Assembly (NCBI RefSeq): GCF_000621165.1
Contig: NZ_JHZA01000012.1
Span: 172,041-236,040, forward strand
Length of the DNA: 64,000 bases
Reading direction: 5' to 3'
Source of the DNA: Enterovibrio calviensis DSM 14347
Lineage (GTDB): Bacteria > Pseudomonadota > Gammaproteobacteria > Enterobacterales > Vibrionaceae
The notes under the pieces were generated by a model. The model was given only the letters and a program-made list of their open reading frames with translations. It ran no database searches and was not told where the DNA came from. Positions 46,673-57,383 of the stretch are shown piece after piece. The translations under genes were made by a program, and so were the position numbers. Position 1 is the first letter of the stretch, and the number at the start of each line of letters is the position of its first letter.

Positions 46673-48052
46673 CTAATCAAATTCATCCAGCACTGACAAC
46701 GCTTCCGATAGCTTGTTCACGCCATACACTTTCATGCCGGGAATGTCTTTTTTGGGTGCATTGGCCGTCGGTACAACAGCACGAGTAAAACCATGCTTAG
46801 CCGCTTCCATCAAGCGCTCCTGACCACTTGGCACAGGACGAATTTCACCAGCAAGGCCAACTTCTCCGAACACCACCAAATCACGAGGTAATGGACGATC
46901 ACGGAAGCTCGAAATCAGCGCGAGTAACAAAGCAAGATCGGCACTGGTTTCCGTAACCTTCACACCGCCCACAACGTTCACAAACACATCTTGATCGGAC
47001 ATTTGAAGGCCACCGTGTTTGTGCAATACCGCAAGCAATAGGGCCAAACGGTTTTGCTCAAGGCCGACAGCAACACGACGAGGGTTAGACAGCTGGCTGT
47101 AATCGACGAGCGCTTGGATCTCTACCAGCAACGGTCGCGTACCTTCCCACAGCACCATCACCGAACTGCCAGATGTCACTTCTTCGCCACGGCTCAAGAA
47201 AATTGCAGACGGGTTGTTCACTTCACGAAGCCCCTGCCCAGTCATGGCAAAAACGCCAAGCTCGTTCACCGCACCAAAACGGTTTTTGTGGCTACGCAGC
47301 GTTCGAAAACGGCTATCGTTGGAACCATCTAGCATCACTGAACAGTCAATGCAGTGTTCGAGAACTTTCGGGCCTGCCAATGAACCGTCTTTGGTCACAT
47401 GCCCCACCATGAAAATGGCGACATTATGCTGTTTGGCATAACGCGTCAGCGCCGCGGCGGATTCGCGGACTTGAGCCACACTACCCGGCGCAGAGACCAC
47501 ATCCGCACAATGCATGACTTGAATAGAATCAATCACCATGATTTTTGGCTGTTCTTTGTGCGCGATCTGGCAAATGGTTTCAACATTGGTTTCCGATAGC
47601 ATTTTTAGCTTATCTTTCGGTAAACCCAGACGTTCTGCGCGCATCGCCACTTGCTGTAGCGATTCTTCACCTGTTACATACAAGGTTGGCATTTTGCTTG
47701 CCAACCAGCACATGGTTTGCAGTAATAAGGTACTTTTACCCGCGCCCGGGCTACCACCAATCAAGATGGCTGCGCCAGGAACAACGCCCCCACCCAGCAC
47801 GCGATCGAGTTCTTTAAAACCACTGCTAAAGCGCGGTACTTCTTGCAGATCTATCGATGATAGCGTCTGCACCTGGGCATCGGCTTTACCCGCATAACCC
47901 GCGTATTTTTCGGTTCGTGCAACCTGAGGGGATGCCGCTAAACGTACTTCTGTAATAGTGTTCCAAGCACCACACGCTGAACATTGCCCTTGCCAACGTG
48001 GATAATCAGCGCCGCAATCATTACAGACATAGGCACGTTTTGCTTTCGACAT
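46673..48052 (-). CDS. radA: DNA repair protein RadA
   Basis: RecA-like ATPase that promotes branch migration in recombination and repair. It has 459 residues with an N-terminal C4 zinc finger (CNDCGADYPRWQGQCSAC), Walker A GGSPGAGKST, the RadA-specific KNRFG motif (SHKNRFGAVNE) and a C-terminal Lon-protease-like domain without catalytic activity (SADLALLLALISS, VVFGEVGLAGEIRPV). It is divergent from the PilZ gene plzC. Confidence 0.96.
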   Translation of the reverse strand: MSKAKRAYVCNDCGADYPRWQGQCSACGAWNTITEVRLAASPQVARTEKYAGYAGKADAQVQTLSSIDLQEVPRFSSGFKELDRVLGGGVVPGAAILIGGSPGAGKSTLLLQTMCWLASKMPTLYVTGEESLQQVAMRAERLGLPKDKLKMLSETNVETICQIAHKEQPKIMVIDSIQVMHCADVVSAPGSVAQVRESAAALTRYAKQHNVAIFMVGHVTKDGSLAGPKVLEHCIDCSVMLDGSNDSRFRTLRSHKNRFGAVNELGVFAMTGQGLREVNNPSAIFLSRGEEVTSGSSVMVLWEGTRPLLVEIQALVDYSQLSNPRRVAVGLEQNRLALLLAVLHKHGGLQMSDQDVFVNVVGGVKVTETSADLALLLALISSFRDRPLPRDLVVFGEVGLAGEIRPVPSGQERLMEAAKHGFTRAVVPTANAPKKDIPGMKVYGVNKLSEALSVLDEFD

Positions 48053-48196
48053 GATTTCTCCTGAAATAACGTCTAAAAATGAGATAAATGCGAGACACGG
48101 CGCTTTTATGCAACTCTTCGCGATTAGTTAGCGAAAAAAGGTAAACTATGCATCTTCACTGCCGTTAAAGAATCCACGATTCTACCAGACTTTACC

Positions 48197-50533
48197 ATGA
48201 TGCAGGACCACGATAAGGCGCTGTACGATCAACTCCTTCCGCTGTACGAAACAGAGGGATTCGATGATCTCCTTTTAAAGCTGACGCCAAGCGAAACAAA
48301 CCCCGAACGCTTACTGATCAAAATGGAAGTGCGCAAACTCATGTCTGCATGCAGCCGACCTATCGACTTGCGCGGTAAAGTCGTCGGTGAGTGTCGACGA
48401 TACTTCCTCCATGGTGTTAACCATTGGCTAGACGACGTCGCTATTAATGTGTATCACCGTCGTCTGGATATTTACCAAGGAAATATGACTCAAGGGCTGT
48501 GGGATGAGCTTCATAACACCGCGAACAGCTATCGCGTATTGCAGCGTCAAGGCGAGGTTCTCGCCACAGAATCACTCGATACGGTAGAAACCGTGCCACT
48601 GCGCTTCGGGCATTATTTGTCACGTAGCGAGAATCGTATTCAACTATCGACTCGCATTCAGGCCTTTCTCCCTGACGGCACCGAAGTGAACGGGTCAACT
48701 ATCGATATTTCCAACTCGGGAATGCAAGTCAAACTGCCCGCTTCTTTTCGTTATGAAGCTGGTTCGACACTGATCATCTACTTCCCACAACTGGGTGATG
48801 AGTGCCAACTACCCGAATTGTTTAGTGGCTTGAATTACCGTGTTGTTGGCGTCGAACTCAACGTGAATAAAGATAGCTTTCAACGTTTACGCTTGCGCCT
48901 TGTGTCCAGCACCGATTGCATCAAAAAGGCGATTGAAACCAAAAGTGCAAAACAGGATATCTCTGCACTTGCGGAGAACGAAGATAAGTTTTTGTCCACA
49001 CGTTCGCGAAGCTATGAACAAGTATTCCTTGAGCAAACCCCATCCCTACCGCTGTTTTTCTGTGGCAACCAACTACGCTACAGCTTGATCACTGAGCAAA
49101 ACCGAGCACTTTGGGATTATTGGCACGACGAACGCAACTTGCCAGTGATCGACAAACTGTTCTCAGAGCAACGCCTACAACATCTGGCATTGGATGGATT
49201 AACCAGCAGTGAAACACTGGTGTACTGCTTTAACCACCAACACAGTGACAAAACCTTCTTTTTCTCTGCTTGCCCAACGGAACTGTCGACCGAATTACGT
49301 CGGCTGTTTTGGCATATAGGCAGCGCAAGAGCCTCTTGGCGGGTTCTTCGCGTCACAATGGCAAAGATAAGTGAAGAGGATACTCGTCGTTTGCAAGAAG
49401 CCTCTCCGGCTTATATCGACCAAATTGAAGAGCTAACGCACATAGCCACTATTCAAGATTTAACCTTGTCGGCGGTCAACAGCGACTTTCGCATTCCTAT
49501 CAAACCCAAACAGCCGTCTCGAGCGCTGAATCAATTTGTGCATCGACGTGACCCTATTTCCATGATTGATGCCATTCCCTCAGCACTAGCGCCTCAGCGA
49601 AAAGAGCCACGATATCAGCATAAGACGGGGACGATTCTGATCCATCATGTCAGTGGCGAGCTGCATGGTGAAACCATTGATTTCTCTCCGCATGGTTTGA
49701 ACCTCGTACTCAGCGAGCCTTTTTCTGGCAGTAAGTGTCAGGAGGTCGCGGTGACATTCACGGACTTAAAACGGGTTGACCCCAATGCGCCACTGGGCAA
49801 CGTTCCGTACAAAGTCGTCCAAATCAGTGAAGACAGAATGCAGGTAAAGCTGTCATTACTGAAAGACAGACACAGCAAACACCGAAGTCATTACTTACAA
49901 AGGCTGATTGACCACAACCAACATAAGCTTTTGTTAGACAGTGAAAAAATGCCTGATGCGCCATTGCTAAGTGCGATGCATCAAATGTTGCTGACTCGTT
50001 TATCTGTGACGCCATACTTTTTGCTACGTCGCGGCGAAACGTTACAAGTATCAGGTATTGGCACTAACTACCCAGGTAGCGAATTGAACCGTGTTTTGCA
50101 CCAAAGTGCTTCGGCTGGGATGATTTCTCTCGCCCCAGTGCTGGGTGAACATTTGTCTAAATACACCAATGCTATCACCCGACAACGCAACCGTTTGGAG
50201 CAGGTGAAACATGAGTTTTATGTTGCCGCAACAATCGCTGATGGTGTCGTGATCGATGTGACATCGCGATCACTAGAGAGCTTTCAGTCGGTGGAAGAAC
50301 GAAAGTTTTTCATTTCACGCGCGAAAAAGCGCGGTAAGTTTTTTGCGGTACGAAATTGGATGCACCCAATTGAAAGTGGCGGAAAATGGCTAAGTACGGA
50401 AACCACAGAGCAACTGATGAAGCTGTCCACCAAAAGAGCGGCGCAGCTCGAACATGAATTTGCTGATTTATGTGTTTACGGTGAGATGAGTGATATTACA
50501 GATGAAGTGCTGATGCGTCTGGAAATGGGGTAA
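48197..50533 (+). CDS. plzC: large PilZ domain protein, PlzC-like
   Basis: Protein of 778 residues with two PilZ-like regions. The first (about 135-245) has the NRIQLSTR (RxxxR-like) and DISNSGMQV motifs; the second (about 470-570) has RKEPRYQ and DFSPHGLNLV. Both have the D-x-S-x-x-G loop. The gene lies between radA and serB, as for V. cholerae PlzC (VC2344), which is reported to bind c-di-GMP. No enzymatic domain is evident. A perfect inverted repeat is centred on its stop codon. It is convergent with serB. Confidence 0.85.
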   Translation: MMQDHDKALYDQLLPLYETEGFDDLLLKLTPSETNPERLLIKMEVRKLMSACSRPIDLRGKVVGECRRYFLHGVNHWLDDVAINVYHRRLDIYQGNMTQGLWDELHNTANSYRVLQRQGEVLATESLDTVETVPLRFGHYLSRSENRIQLSTRIQAFLPDGTEVNGSTIDISNSGMQVKLPASFRYEAGSTLIIYFPQLGDECQLPELFSGLNYRVVGVELNVNKDSFQRLRLRLVSSTDCIKKAIETKSAKQDISALAENEDKFLSTRSRSYEQVFLEQTPSLPLFFCGNQLRYSLITEQNRALWDYWHDERNLPVIDKLFSEQRLQHLALDGLTSSETLVYCFNHQHSDKTFFFSACPTELSTELRRLFWHIGSARASWRVLRVTMAKISEEDTRRLQEASPAYIDQIEELTHIATIQDLTLSAVNSDFRIPIKPKQPSRALNQFVHRRDPISMIDAIPSALAPQRKEPRYQHKTGTILIHHVSGELHGETIDFSPHGLNLVLSEPFSGSKCQEVAVTFTDLKRVDPNAPLGNVPYKVVQISEDRMQVKLSLLKDRHSKHRSHYLQRLIDHNQHKLLLDSEKMPDAPLLSAMHQMLLTRLSVTPYFLLRRGETLQVSGIGTNYPGSELNRVLHQSASAGMISLAPVLGEHLSKYTNAITRQRNRLEQVKHEFYVAATIADGVVIDVTSRSLESFQSVEERKFFISRAKKRGKFFAVRNWMHPIESGGKWLSTETTEQLMKLSTKRAAQLEHEFADLCVYGEMSDITDEVLMRLEMG

Positions 50534-50543
50534 CCCCATTTCC
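50521..50543. repeat. inverted repeat centred on the plzC stop codon
   Basis: GGAAATGGGG and CCCCATTTCC are perfect complements separated only by TAA, the plzC stop. It has no T-run, so it is not a standard terminator. Confidence 0.85.
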
Positions 50544-50557
50544 AGCTTCACATCATC

Positions 50558-50586
50558 ATATGTTTTAGGTACGCGATATGTTTTAG
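50558..50586. repeat. 18-bp-period direct repeat between plzC and serB
   Basis: ATATGTTTTAG occurs at 50558-50568 and 50576-50586, with GTACGCG between, giving an 18-base period. It is non-coding. Confidence 0.6.
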
Positions 50587-50667
50587 ATAAGCGATGGTAA
50601 ACACATTGAACGGCTTGCGCCGCCAATGATTGTGACCAGCATGGCTACATGCTTAACGCCTGCAACG

Positions 50668-51633
50668 TTACCAGCTTAGGCGCTGTGGCAGTAAAGAGGC
50701 CGATAACACGCACATCACGCCACCAAGATCGGCATGACGAATCGCCACTTGAGCTGCTTGCTGCACTTTTGGCTTGGCGTGGAACGCAATGCCCAGCCCT
50801 GCCGCTGACATCATTGTCAGGTCATTCGCGCCATCTCCGACCGCTAACGTGTTAGACGGCGGAAATTCATAACTTTCAGCGAGATCACGTAAAATATCCG
50901 CTTTTCGCTGAGCATCAACCACATTGCCAGACAATTCACCTGTTAGCTTTCCATTCTCAATCACCAGTTGATTAGACTCTGCGTACGCAAGAGACAAATC
51001 ATCTTTGAGTTTATCGGAAAACCATGTGAATCCGCCGGAGGCAATGGCCACTTTCCAGCCTCGCGCTTGAAGCGAAGCGGTTAAACGATGCATGCCTGGC
51101 ATATAAGGAATGTTGTCGCGAACTTGCTCTAGAATCGACACATCGGTGCCTTTCAGCGTTGCAACACGCTGACGAAGGCTTTGTTCAAAATCAAGCTCAC
51201 CACGCATTGCGCGTTCGGTGACTTCAGAGACTTGAGCACCTACGCCTGCCAGTTTGGCAATTTCATCAATACACTCGATTTGAATGGCGGTTGAATCCAT
51301 GTCAAACAAGGCTAAGCCTGGCTCGTAAAGATTAGGAATATTTTCAAGCCCTGAGCAATCTAAAGACAAGGCATCGCAGAGGGCGACGATTTCTGGCGTC
51401 AGTTCACCACGCATCAGGAGAACTTCATAAGGGCCTACCGTCCAACCCGCTAAAGGCAGAATCTGTTCACCCGTTAAAAAGGCCAGGTCATCAAGATAAG
51501 ACGGGCTTAGGTGAAGACCGAAAAGAAGCCATCCCGCTTGACGGCAATCTGAGGGGCGAAAGCCACGGATAGAAGGAAAACGGTTAAGAAGCTTTGTGTG
51601 TTTTTTTATTGGATAAGCTGAAAGTGCATCCAT
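50668..51633 (-). CDS. serB: phosphoserine phosphatase
   Basis: HAD-superfamily enzyme for the last step of serine synthesis. It has 321 residues when started at the ATG at 51633, which has AAGGA 8 bases upstream and gives MDALSAYPIKKHT, like vibrio SerB; the longer open frame to 51714 has no such support and overlaps a palindromic repeat. Motif I is DMDSTA, motif III has KVAIASGGF, and the C-terminal GDGANDLTM binds Mg. The N-terminal region is variable. It is convergent with plzC and divergent from ytjB. Confidence 0.95.
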   Translation of the reverse strand: MDALSAYPIKKHTKLLNRFPSIRGFRPSDCRQAGWLLFGLHLSPSYLDDLAFLTGEQILPLAGWTVGPYEVLLMRGELTPEIVALCDALSLDCSGLENIPNLYEPGLALFDMDSTAIQIECIDEIAKLAGVGAQVSEVTERAMRGELDFEQSLRQRVATLKGTDVSILEQVRDNIPYMPGMHRLTASLQARGWKVAIASGGFTWFSDKLKDDLSLAYAESNQLVIENGKLTGELSGNVVDAQRKADILRDLAESYEFPPSNTLAVGDGANDLTMMSAAGLGIAFHAKPKVQQAAQVAIRHADLGGVMCVLSASLLPQRLSW

Positions 51634-51659
51634 TGCATCAATTCCTTTTCGAAAACTCA

Positions 51660-51710
51660 TATACCCCAACAACCTCAGGTCATCCTGCATATCGAGGTCG
51701 CTCGGGTATA
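51660..51710. repeat. imperfect copy of the TATACCC palindrome
   Basis: TATACCCCAACAACCTC at 51660-51676 and GAGGTCGCTCGGGTATA at 51694-51710 are inverted with 3 mismatches. The element lies in the divergent serB/ytjB region and resembles the perfect one at 38649. Confidence 0.7.
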
Positions 51711-51861
51711 TCACTATACCAAAGAGTGCGAGTGATCACATTAACGGCAGACTCGCGTTAAACCAAGCACTGACTTGCATTTTTTGAGTGCGGGCAGCAA
51801 ACTGAGAACGCGCTAATTTGATGCGAAGCCTTTGATGTCTTCGCCATGGCTTGGAAAGCTT

Positions 51862-52470
51862 ATGCTACAAATAAACAAAAAACGTTTAAAGAAACTGTGG
51901 CAGTTCATCATTCTTGTGGCGTGTTTTGCCACTGTCATGATGCTCTTTATGTACAGTAACCAATTGAACAACCGCAACTATAAGATGCTATACGATCAGA
52001 CAGAGTCACTTTCTCGTGTGATCTTACGGCAGGCAGCCGCCACCGCTCATGACGCTATTGCCAGCGATGATATGGATGCCCTGCAAAAAATCGTTGCGAA
52101 CCTTCAACAAGAAGACCTGATCTTGGATGCGGCGGTGTATGACATGAGAGGTAACCTCGTTGTCAGCTCTATTGGTGCAATGCCGCTTGAACAACTGACC
52201 GGTTTGAACACTCCGCTGTCGGTGGCAAGCATCGGCAGACAACAGCTTGTCGAACCTGTGGCAGAAGATGGCAACATGGTGGGTTTTGTTCGCATTACCT
52301 TAGAGCACGGCAATGTGATTAAGACAGCGTCTAACCGCTTGGATCAGAGTATTAATTTGGTACGCGCCATGATTTTGGTCGCTATCATGACAGGTGCGCT
52401 ATTGATCTTTACCTTTGCAAACCGGAAAGATTTATTGAAATCGACGTTTTTGCTCAAGAGTAACGATTGA
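51862..52470 (+). CDS. ytjB: YtjB/SMP family membrane protein (AhpA-like)
   Basis: Inner-membrane protein of 202 residues. A membrane helix at about 14-34 (LWQFIILVACFATVMMLFMYS) is followed by a periplasmic domain and a second helix at about 167-187 (LVRAMILVAIMTGALLIFTFA). It is the SMP_2/YtjB family, sometimes named AhpA or haemolysin-regulation protein in vibrios. The biochemical role is not established. I use the ATG at 51862; starts at 51832 or 51835 would add 9-10 residues with no ribosome site that I can see. It is divergent from serB, as in other enteric-type genomes, and ends at a bidirectional terminator before deoD. Confidence 0.88.
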   Translation: MLQINKKRLKKLWQFIILVACFATVMMLFMYSNQLNNRNYKMLYDQTESLSRVILRQAAATAHDAIASDDMDALQKIVANLQQEDLILDAAVYDMRGNLVVSSIGAMPLEQLTGLNTPLSVASIGRQQLVEPVAEDGNMVGFVRITLEHGNVIKTASNRLDQSINLVRAMILVAIMTGALLIFTFANRKDLLKSTFLLKSND

Positions 52471-52522
52471 TAGAGCAAGCTAAGCCCTAAGCCCTCGCGA
52501 CTCATTATCTCACTGAAACGCA

Positions 52523-52553
52523 AAAAGGATGGCCAAAGCCATCCTTTTCTCTT
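52523..52553. terminator. bidirectional terminator between ytjB and deoD
   Basis: AAAAGGATGGC and GCCATCCTTTT form an 11-bp perfect stem with a CAAA loop, followed by a T-rich run on the plus strand and a T-run on the minus strand. It ends both ytjB and the deo operon. Confidence 0.93.
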
Positions 52554-52568
52554 TCTGAACTGTGTGGA

Positions 52569-53294
52569 TTACGCTTCGTCAGCGTCGCCAAGCAGTACAG
52601 ATTCAAGTGCGATTTCAATCATCTCGTTGAACGTGTTTTGACGCTCTTCAGACGTTGTTTGCTCGCCAGTCTTGATGTGGTCAGAAACGGTACAGATAGT
52701 CAGTGCTTTCGCGCCAAACTCTGCTGCAACACCGTAAATGCCTGCTGCTTCCATTTCTACACCTAGGATGCCGTACTTCGCCATGGTGTCGAAGAATTCT
52801 GGCTCTGGTGAGTAGAATAGATCTGCAGAGAAAATGTTACCTACGCGCACGTTGATGCCTTTTGCTTTCGCTGCATCAACTGCGTTACGGGTCATTTCGA
52901 AGTCTGCAATCGCTGCAAAGTCATGGCCGTTGAAACGAGTACGGTTGATTTTCGCATCAGTAGATGCACCAACACCGATAACAACATCACGCAATTTCAC
53001 GTCTTCACGCACGGCGCCGCAGCTACCTACGCGAATGATTTTCTTCACGCCGAAATCTTTGATCAGCTCAGTCGCGTAGATTGAGCATGATGGGATACCC
53101 ATACCGTGGCCCATCACAGAGATCTTACGACCTTTGTAAGTGCCTGTGTAACCAAACATGTTGCGAACATCACAAACTTGCTTAACGTCTTGCAGGAAAG
53201 TTTCTGCAATGTATTTAGCACGTAGCGGGTCACCCGGCATCAGAACTACGTCTGCAAAATCACCCATTTCAGCATTGATATGTGGAGTTGCCAT
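52569..53294 (-). CDS. deoD: purine nucleoside phosphorylase DeoD-type
   Basis: Phosphorolysis of purine (deoxy)nucleosides to base and pentose 1-phosphate. It has 241 residues, close to the E. coli 239, when started at the ATG at 53294 (AAGGA 8 bases upstream), giving [26 protein letters not shown]. Family motifs include [17 protein letters not shown] and TVSDHI. It is the last gene of the deoC-deoA-deoB-deoD operon, about 100 bases after deoB, and ends at the terminator at 52523. Confidence 0.96.
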   Translation of the reverse strand: MATPHINAEMGDFADVVLMPGDPLRAKYIAETFLQDVKQVCDVRNMFGYTGTYKGRKISVMGHGMGIPSCSIYATELIKDFGVKKIIRVGSCGAVREDVKLRDVVIGVGASTDAKINRTRFNGHDFAAIADFEMTRNAVDAAKAKGINVRVGNIFSADLFYSPEPEFFDTMAKYGILGVEMEAAGIYGVAAEFGAKALTICTVSDHIKTGEQTTSEERQNTFNEMIEIALESVLLGDADEA

Positions 53295-53391
53295 TTGTTT
53301 TTTCCTTTTGATCAAAATTCGGATTCAACCCATCGAACATCTCGTTGCGATGCGGCACTTCATCGTCACCGCAACGGCGTTCCACGGGGTA

Positions 53392-54612
53392 TTACAAGAA
53401 TGAATTACCGTATTCCATGTCGGAAGTACCGAAGTATTCCGCCAGGGTCTGGCCAATATCAGCAAAGGTTTCACGGCGACCCAATGAGCCCGCGGGAACC
53501 TTTTTGCCATATACCAACACAGGAATGTATTCACGTGTGTGATCTGAACCAGGCCAGGTTGGATCGCAACCATGATCAGCCGTCAGGATCAGTACATCGT
53601 TCTCATCCAACATGTCGATGATTTCAGGTAAACGACCATCGAAATATTCCAACGCAGCAGCATAGCCCGCGACGTTACGGCGATGACCGTAATGTGAGTC
53701 AAAATCGACAAAGTTGGTGAACACAAGGCTGCTATCGCCTGCGGTTTGAATGGCGTCTTTCGTCGCATCAAACAAGGCTTCTAAGCCCGTTGCTTTCACT
53801 TTCTGAGTGATACCTACGTGCGCGTAGATATCGGCGATTTTACCAATGGAGATAACCTCGCCCGATTTTTCTTCTACCAGTTTTTGCAGAACAGTCGCCG
53901 CTGGCGGCTCTACTGACAAATCACGACGGTTGCCCGTACGTGCAAACTGACCTTTGCCTTCACCAACAAACGGACGCGCGATAACGCGGCCAATGTTGTA
54001 ATCTTCCAGCTCTTCACGCGCAATTTGGCAAAGCTCAAGTAGACGATCTAAACCGAAGGTTTCTTCGTGACATGCGATTTGGAACACCGAATCTGCAGAG
54101 GTATAGAAGATAGGCAAACCTGTCTTCATATGCTCTTCACCCAGTCGATCCAGAATCTCTGTGCCTGATGCATGGCAGTTACCCAAGTAATCCGGGATAC
54201 CTGCGCGCGCAAGAATGCGATCAGTCAGTTCTTTCGGGAAGCTGTTTTCTTTGTCGGTGAAATATCCCCAATCAAACAACACAGGCACGCCAGCAATTTC
54301 CCAGTGACCAGATGGCGTGTCTTTGCCCGACGATAACTCTTGAGCATGACCATAAGCGCCGATGATTTCAGCGTTAGCATCTAGGCCTTCTGGGAAGTAG
54401 CCCGACGCTTCTTCACAGGCTTTACCTAGACCGAGCTTATTAAGATTCGGCAGCGTCAAAAGGCCGTGACGATCTTCATTATTCGCTTCCCCTTTGGCAC
54501 ATGCTTTCGCGATTGAACCTAGGGTGTTGGCGCCCACATCACCAAATGTGTGGGCGTCTTCTGACGCTCCGATCCCGAAAGAATCGAGAACCAAAATTAT
54601 CGCACGTTTCAT
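53392..54612 (-). CDS. deoB: phosphopentomutase
   Basis: Interconverts (deoxy)ribose 1-phosphate and 5-phosphate, linking nucleoside phosphorolysis to the pentose phosphate and DeoC steps. At 406 residues it nearly matches the E. coli DeoB length. It belongs to the alkaline phosphatase superfamily, with metal ligands in LVLDSFGIG (D10) and [11 protein letters not shown], and [10 protein letters not shown] near 96-105. I use the ATG at 54612, with AGGAGG upstream, 11 bases after the deoA stop. The longer frame is shadow sequence from deoA. Confidence 0.97.
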   Translation of the reverse strand: MKRAIILVLDSFGIGASEDAHTFGDVGANTLGSIAKACAKGEANNEDRHGLLTLPNLNKLGLGKACEEASGYFPEGLDANAEIIGAYGHAQELSSGKDTPSGHWEIAGVPVLFDWGYFTDKENSFPKELTDRILARAGIPDYLGNCHASGTEILDRLGEEHMKTGLPIFYTSADSVFQIACHEETFGLDRLLELCQIAREELEDYNIGRVIARPFVGEGKGQFARTGNRRDLSVEPPAATVLQKLVEEKSGEVISIGKIADIYAHVGITQKVKATGLEALFDATKDAIQTAGDSSLVFTNFVDFDSHYGHRRNVAGYAAALEYFDGRLPEIIDMLDENDVLILTADHGCDPTWPGSDHTREYIPVLVYGKKVPAGSLGRRETFADIGQTLAEYFGTSDMEYGNSFL

Positions 54613-54623
54613 GATCGCCTCCT

Positions 54624-55955
54624 TTAGACGTCTTCTGGGCCAATCTGACGGTAAACATCCGGTGTTGCTTGTGGCGCGATGTCTGAAACAACCATGGCTG
54701 ACTGAAGCGCAGTTGCCGCTTGCTGCCATTGGTCTTCATTATTCGCGTGCACTACCGCCAGTGGCGTGGTGCTGTCAGCGCGCATTCCAAGTCGAATCAC
54801 GTCACTAAAGCCCACTGAATAATCAATTGTATCGCTCGCAACACGACGTCCGCCACCTAAACCCACAACAGCCATACCAATTGCTCGCGTATCCATCGCT
54901 GACACAAAGCCTGAGGTGTTTGCAAACACAGGTTTTATGACGCCAGCAGTCGCTAGGTATTTGCTGTAATTCTCAACGAAATCGAGTGGGCCGCCGAGGC
55001 CCGCAACCATTTTGCCGAAACACTCTGCCGCTTTGCCATTATCTAGCACAGCTTGCAGCTTGTTCATGGCGTGATCTTTGTCTTTCGCCAAACCGCTGAT
55101 CATCAGCATTTCAGCACACAAAGCCATGGTTACGGTATACAAGCGAGGGTTACGATACTCGCCCGTCAAAAACTGCACCGCTTCTTTCACTTCAAGCGCA
55201 TTACCAGCACTTGAGGCCAAAACTTGGTTCATGTCGGTCAGCAATGAACTTGTGCGTGTTCCCGCGCCATTTGCTACCGCCACAATGGATTTCGCCAGTT
55301 CTTCAGATTTTTCGTAGGTTGGCATAAATGCGCCAGAACCGACTTTGACATCCATCACCAGCGACTCTAAGCCCGCCGCCAATTTCTTCGACAAAATTGA
55401 CGCCGTGATCAACGAGATATTATCGACGGTCGCAGTCACATCTCGCGTCGCGTAAACACGTTTATCTGCAGGAGCCAGATCGCCTGTTTGGCCGATGATA
55501 GCGACGCCCGCATCTCGCGTGACTTGACCAAAAACATCATTGGTCGGCGTGATGTTATAACCGGGAATGGACTCAAGTTTATCCAGCGTTCCGCCAGTGT
55601 GGCCCAAACCACGGCCTGAGATCATGGGAACATAGCCACCACATGCTGCCACCATTGGGCCTAGCATTAATGAGGTAACGTCGCCCACACCGCCAGTGCT
55701 GTGCTTATCGACAATTGGGCCATCAAAATTCATGTGTGACCAATCAATCACCATGCCGGAATCGCGCATGGCGCATGTCAGTGCAACACGCTCATCCATA
55801 GTCATATCATTGAAATACACTGCCATCGCAAACGCCGCGATTTGACCTTCGGACACAGTGTCTTTAGCAATACCTTGGATGAAAAAATTTATTTCTTCGG
55901 TCGTTAGCGCAATGTTGTCGCGCTTCTTTCTGATTATCTCTTGGGGAAGGTACAT
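54624..55955 (-). CDS. deoA: thymidine phosphorylase
   Basis: Phosphorolysis of thymidine and deoxyuridine. It has 443 residues when started at [13 protein letters not shown] (ATG at 55955), against 440 in E. coli; the upstream frame extension is not supported. Motifs include the phosphate-binding [30 protein letters not shown] and the [21 protein letters not shown] segment. It follows deoC in the deo operon with a 66-base gap and precedes deoB by 11 bases. Confidence 0.97.
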   Translation of the reverse strand: MYLPQEIIRKKRDNIALTTEEINFFIQGIAKDTVSEGQIAAFAMAVYFNDMTMDERVALTCAMRDSGMVIDWSHMNFDGPIVDKHSTGGVGDVTSLMLGPMVAACGGYVPMISGRGLGHTGGTLDKLESIPGYNITPTNDVFGQVTRDAGVAIIGQTGDLAPADKRVYATRDVTATVDNISLITASILSKKLAAGLESLVMDVKVGSGAFMPTYEKSEELAKSIVAVANGAGTRTSSLLTDMNQVLASSAGNALEVKEAVQFLTGEYRNPRLYTVTMALCAEMLMISGLAKDKDHAMNKLQAVLDNGKAAECFGKMVAGLGGPLDFVENYSKYLATAGVIKPVFANTSGFVSAMDTRAIGMAVVGLGGGRRVASDTIDYSVGFSDVIRLGMRADSTTPLAVVHANNEDQWQQAATALQSAMVVSDIAPQATPDVYRQIGPEDV

Positions 55956-56021
55956 GGTCGACCTCACAATCTCAGTGAACAGCAACATACGGGGAGCGTA
56001 ATCACTCCCCGACCAAAAGGC

Positions 56022-56795
56022 TTAGTAACCGCCTTCTGCCGCTTTTTCACCTTCACCCAAGGTATTAAGAAGGTTTGCTAGCAAGCTAGATGCACCGAAA
56101 CGGTAGTGTGCGCTATCAGCCCAGTCACCACCAAGAATGCGATCCGCCATTGCCAAGTATTCAGCAGCATCTTCTGCAGTACGCACGCCGCCAGCTGGCT
56201 TGAAGCCCACTTTCTGCGCTACGCCCATGTCTTTAATTACAGTCAGCATGATCTCTGCAGATTCTGGCGTTGCGTTAACAGACACTTTGCCCGTTGAGGT
56301 TTTGATGAAATCAGCACCTGCTTCAATTGAAATTTCTGATGCACGCTTGATCAGCGCAGCGTCTTTCAACTCACCGGTTTCGATAATCACTTTCAACGTG
56401 ATATCACCACATGCTGCTTTCACTTGTTTAACCAGTTCAAAACCAGTTTTCTCGTCGCCAGCGATCAGCGTACGGTATGGGAAAACCACATCGACTTCGT
56501 CTGCGCCATATGCGATTGCTGCGTTAGTTTCAGCCACGGCAATCTCAATGTCATCGTTGCCATGTGGGAAGTTCGTCACGGTAGCAATTTTGATTTCAGG
56601 TGTGCCTTGTTCGCGAAGTTGTTTTTTCGCTACAGGAATGAAACGCGGGTAGATGCAGATAGCAGCAGTGTTGCCGACAGGCGATTTAGCACTCTTACAC
56701 AGCGCGATCACCTTTGCATCGGTGTCATCATCGTTAAGGGTGGTCAAATCCATCAATTTAAGGGCACGTAGGGCTGCTGCTTGTAGATCGCTCAT
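56022..56795 (-). CDS. deoC: deoxyribose-phosphate aldolase
   Basis: Class I aldolase cleaving 2-deoxyribose 5-phosphate to acetaldehyde and glyceraldehyde 3-phosphate. It has 257 residues. The Schiff-base lysine is K165 in [10 protein letters not shown], the second active-site lysine is K199 in VGFKPAGG, and the acidic partner is in DEVDVVFPY. It is the first gene of the deoCABD operon, whose promoter must lie in the 588-base gap upstream. Expected regulators are DeoR, CytR and CRP; I could not place their sites with confidence. Confidence 0.97.
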   Translation of the reverse strand: MSDLQAAALRALKLMDLTTLNDDDTDAKVIALCKSAKSPVGNTAAICIYPRFIPVAKKQLREQGTPEIKIATVTNFPHGNDDIEIAVAETNAAIAYGADEVDVVFPYRTLIAGDEKTGFELVKQVKAACGDITLKVIIETGELKDAALIKRASEISIEAGADFIKTSTGKVSVNATPESAEIMLTVIKDMGVAQKVGFKPAGGVRTAEDAAEYLAMADRILGGDWADSAHYRFGASSLLANLLNTLGEGEKAAEGGY

Positions 56796-57383
56796 GACTT
56801 TCTCCAGTCTAAATATTCAAAACCAAGTAACAAACTGAACGGCCAAAATTGGCGCGTCACAATCTGATGAGCGGACTTGGCTCCTTGAAGTTTGGCAATA
56901 CAGTGGCCAATCAACATTCCTTGTTGCCGCACACCCTCTATCATCAATATCGAGGGTGCCAACCCAACCGCAACATGCGCTATACGCAAGCAGCGTTTGG
57001 GCATTGATATTTCATCGTTCCGCTGTCGTGATGAAACAGAAGTGAAAATATATGAAATGTACCTTCTGAATCTTTGACAGTGCTCACCAATTTTACCAAT
57101 GTTCTGCGAGCACGACTAGGTGTTACCTGTTTCTGTTGAAAAACACTTTGTTGCCCTTGGTGTCCAAACCATCAACGCAGCAATATTAATCACACGGGAA
57201 CCAACAGAACGTCGAAAATAAGGGCAATAATCCAACTATATGTGCTTGCCCACCGTTGCCCTGTCTTATTGATGGGTAAAATTCGTTTCGATACTTCGCT
57301 CGACATCAATATCAAAAAACACAAATCACAGGCACAAAAAAGCCGCCAGTGAAGGCGGCTTTTCGTGTCAGCAATTGCTGTGA
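56796..57383. other. deo promoter region and nupC terminator
   Basis: 588 bases without a supportable gene. It holds the deo operon promoter, an inverted repeat CACCCTC/GAGGGTG (56932-56938 and 56952-56958), and the nupC terminator (57338-57363: AAAAGCCGCC and GGCGGCTTTT, 10-bp stem, 6-base loop). A weak 70-codon frame on the minus strand (56792-57004) lacks any supporting pattern. Confidence 0.6.
57338..57363 (-). terminator. rho-independent terminator after nupC
   Basis: AAAAGCCGCC and GGCGGCTTTT form a perfect 10-bp stem. On the minus strand the stem is followed by a T-run, 21 bases after the nupC stop. Confidence 0.92.

Noticed and set aside
56792..57004. 70-codon frame upstream of deoC on the minus strand
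   Set aside because: No family pattern or convincing start, and it sits in the deo promoter region.
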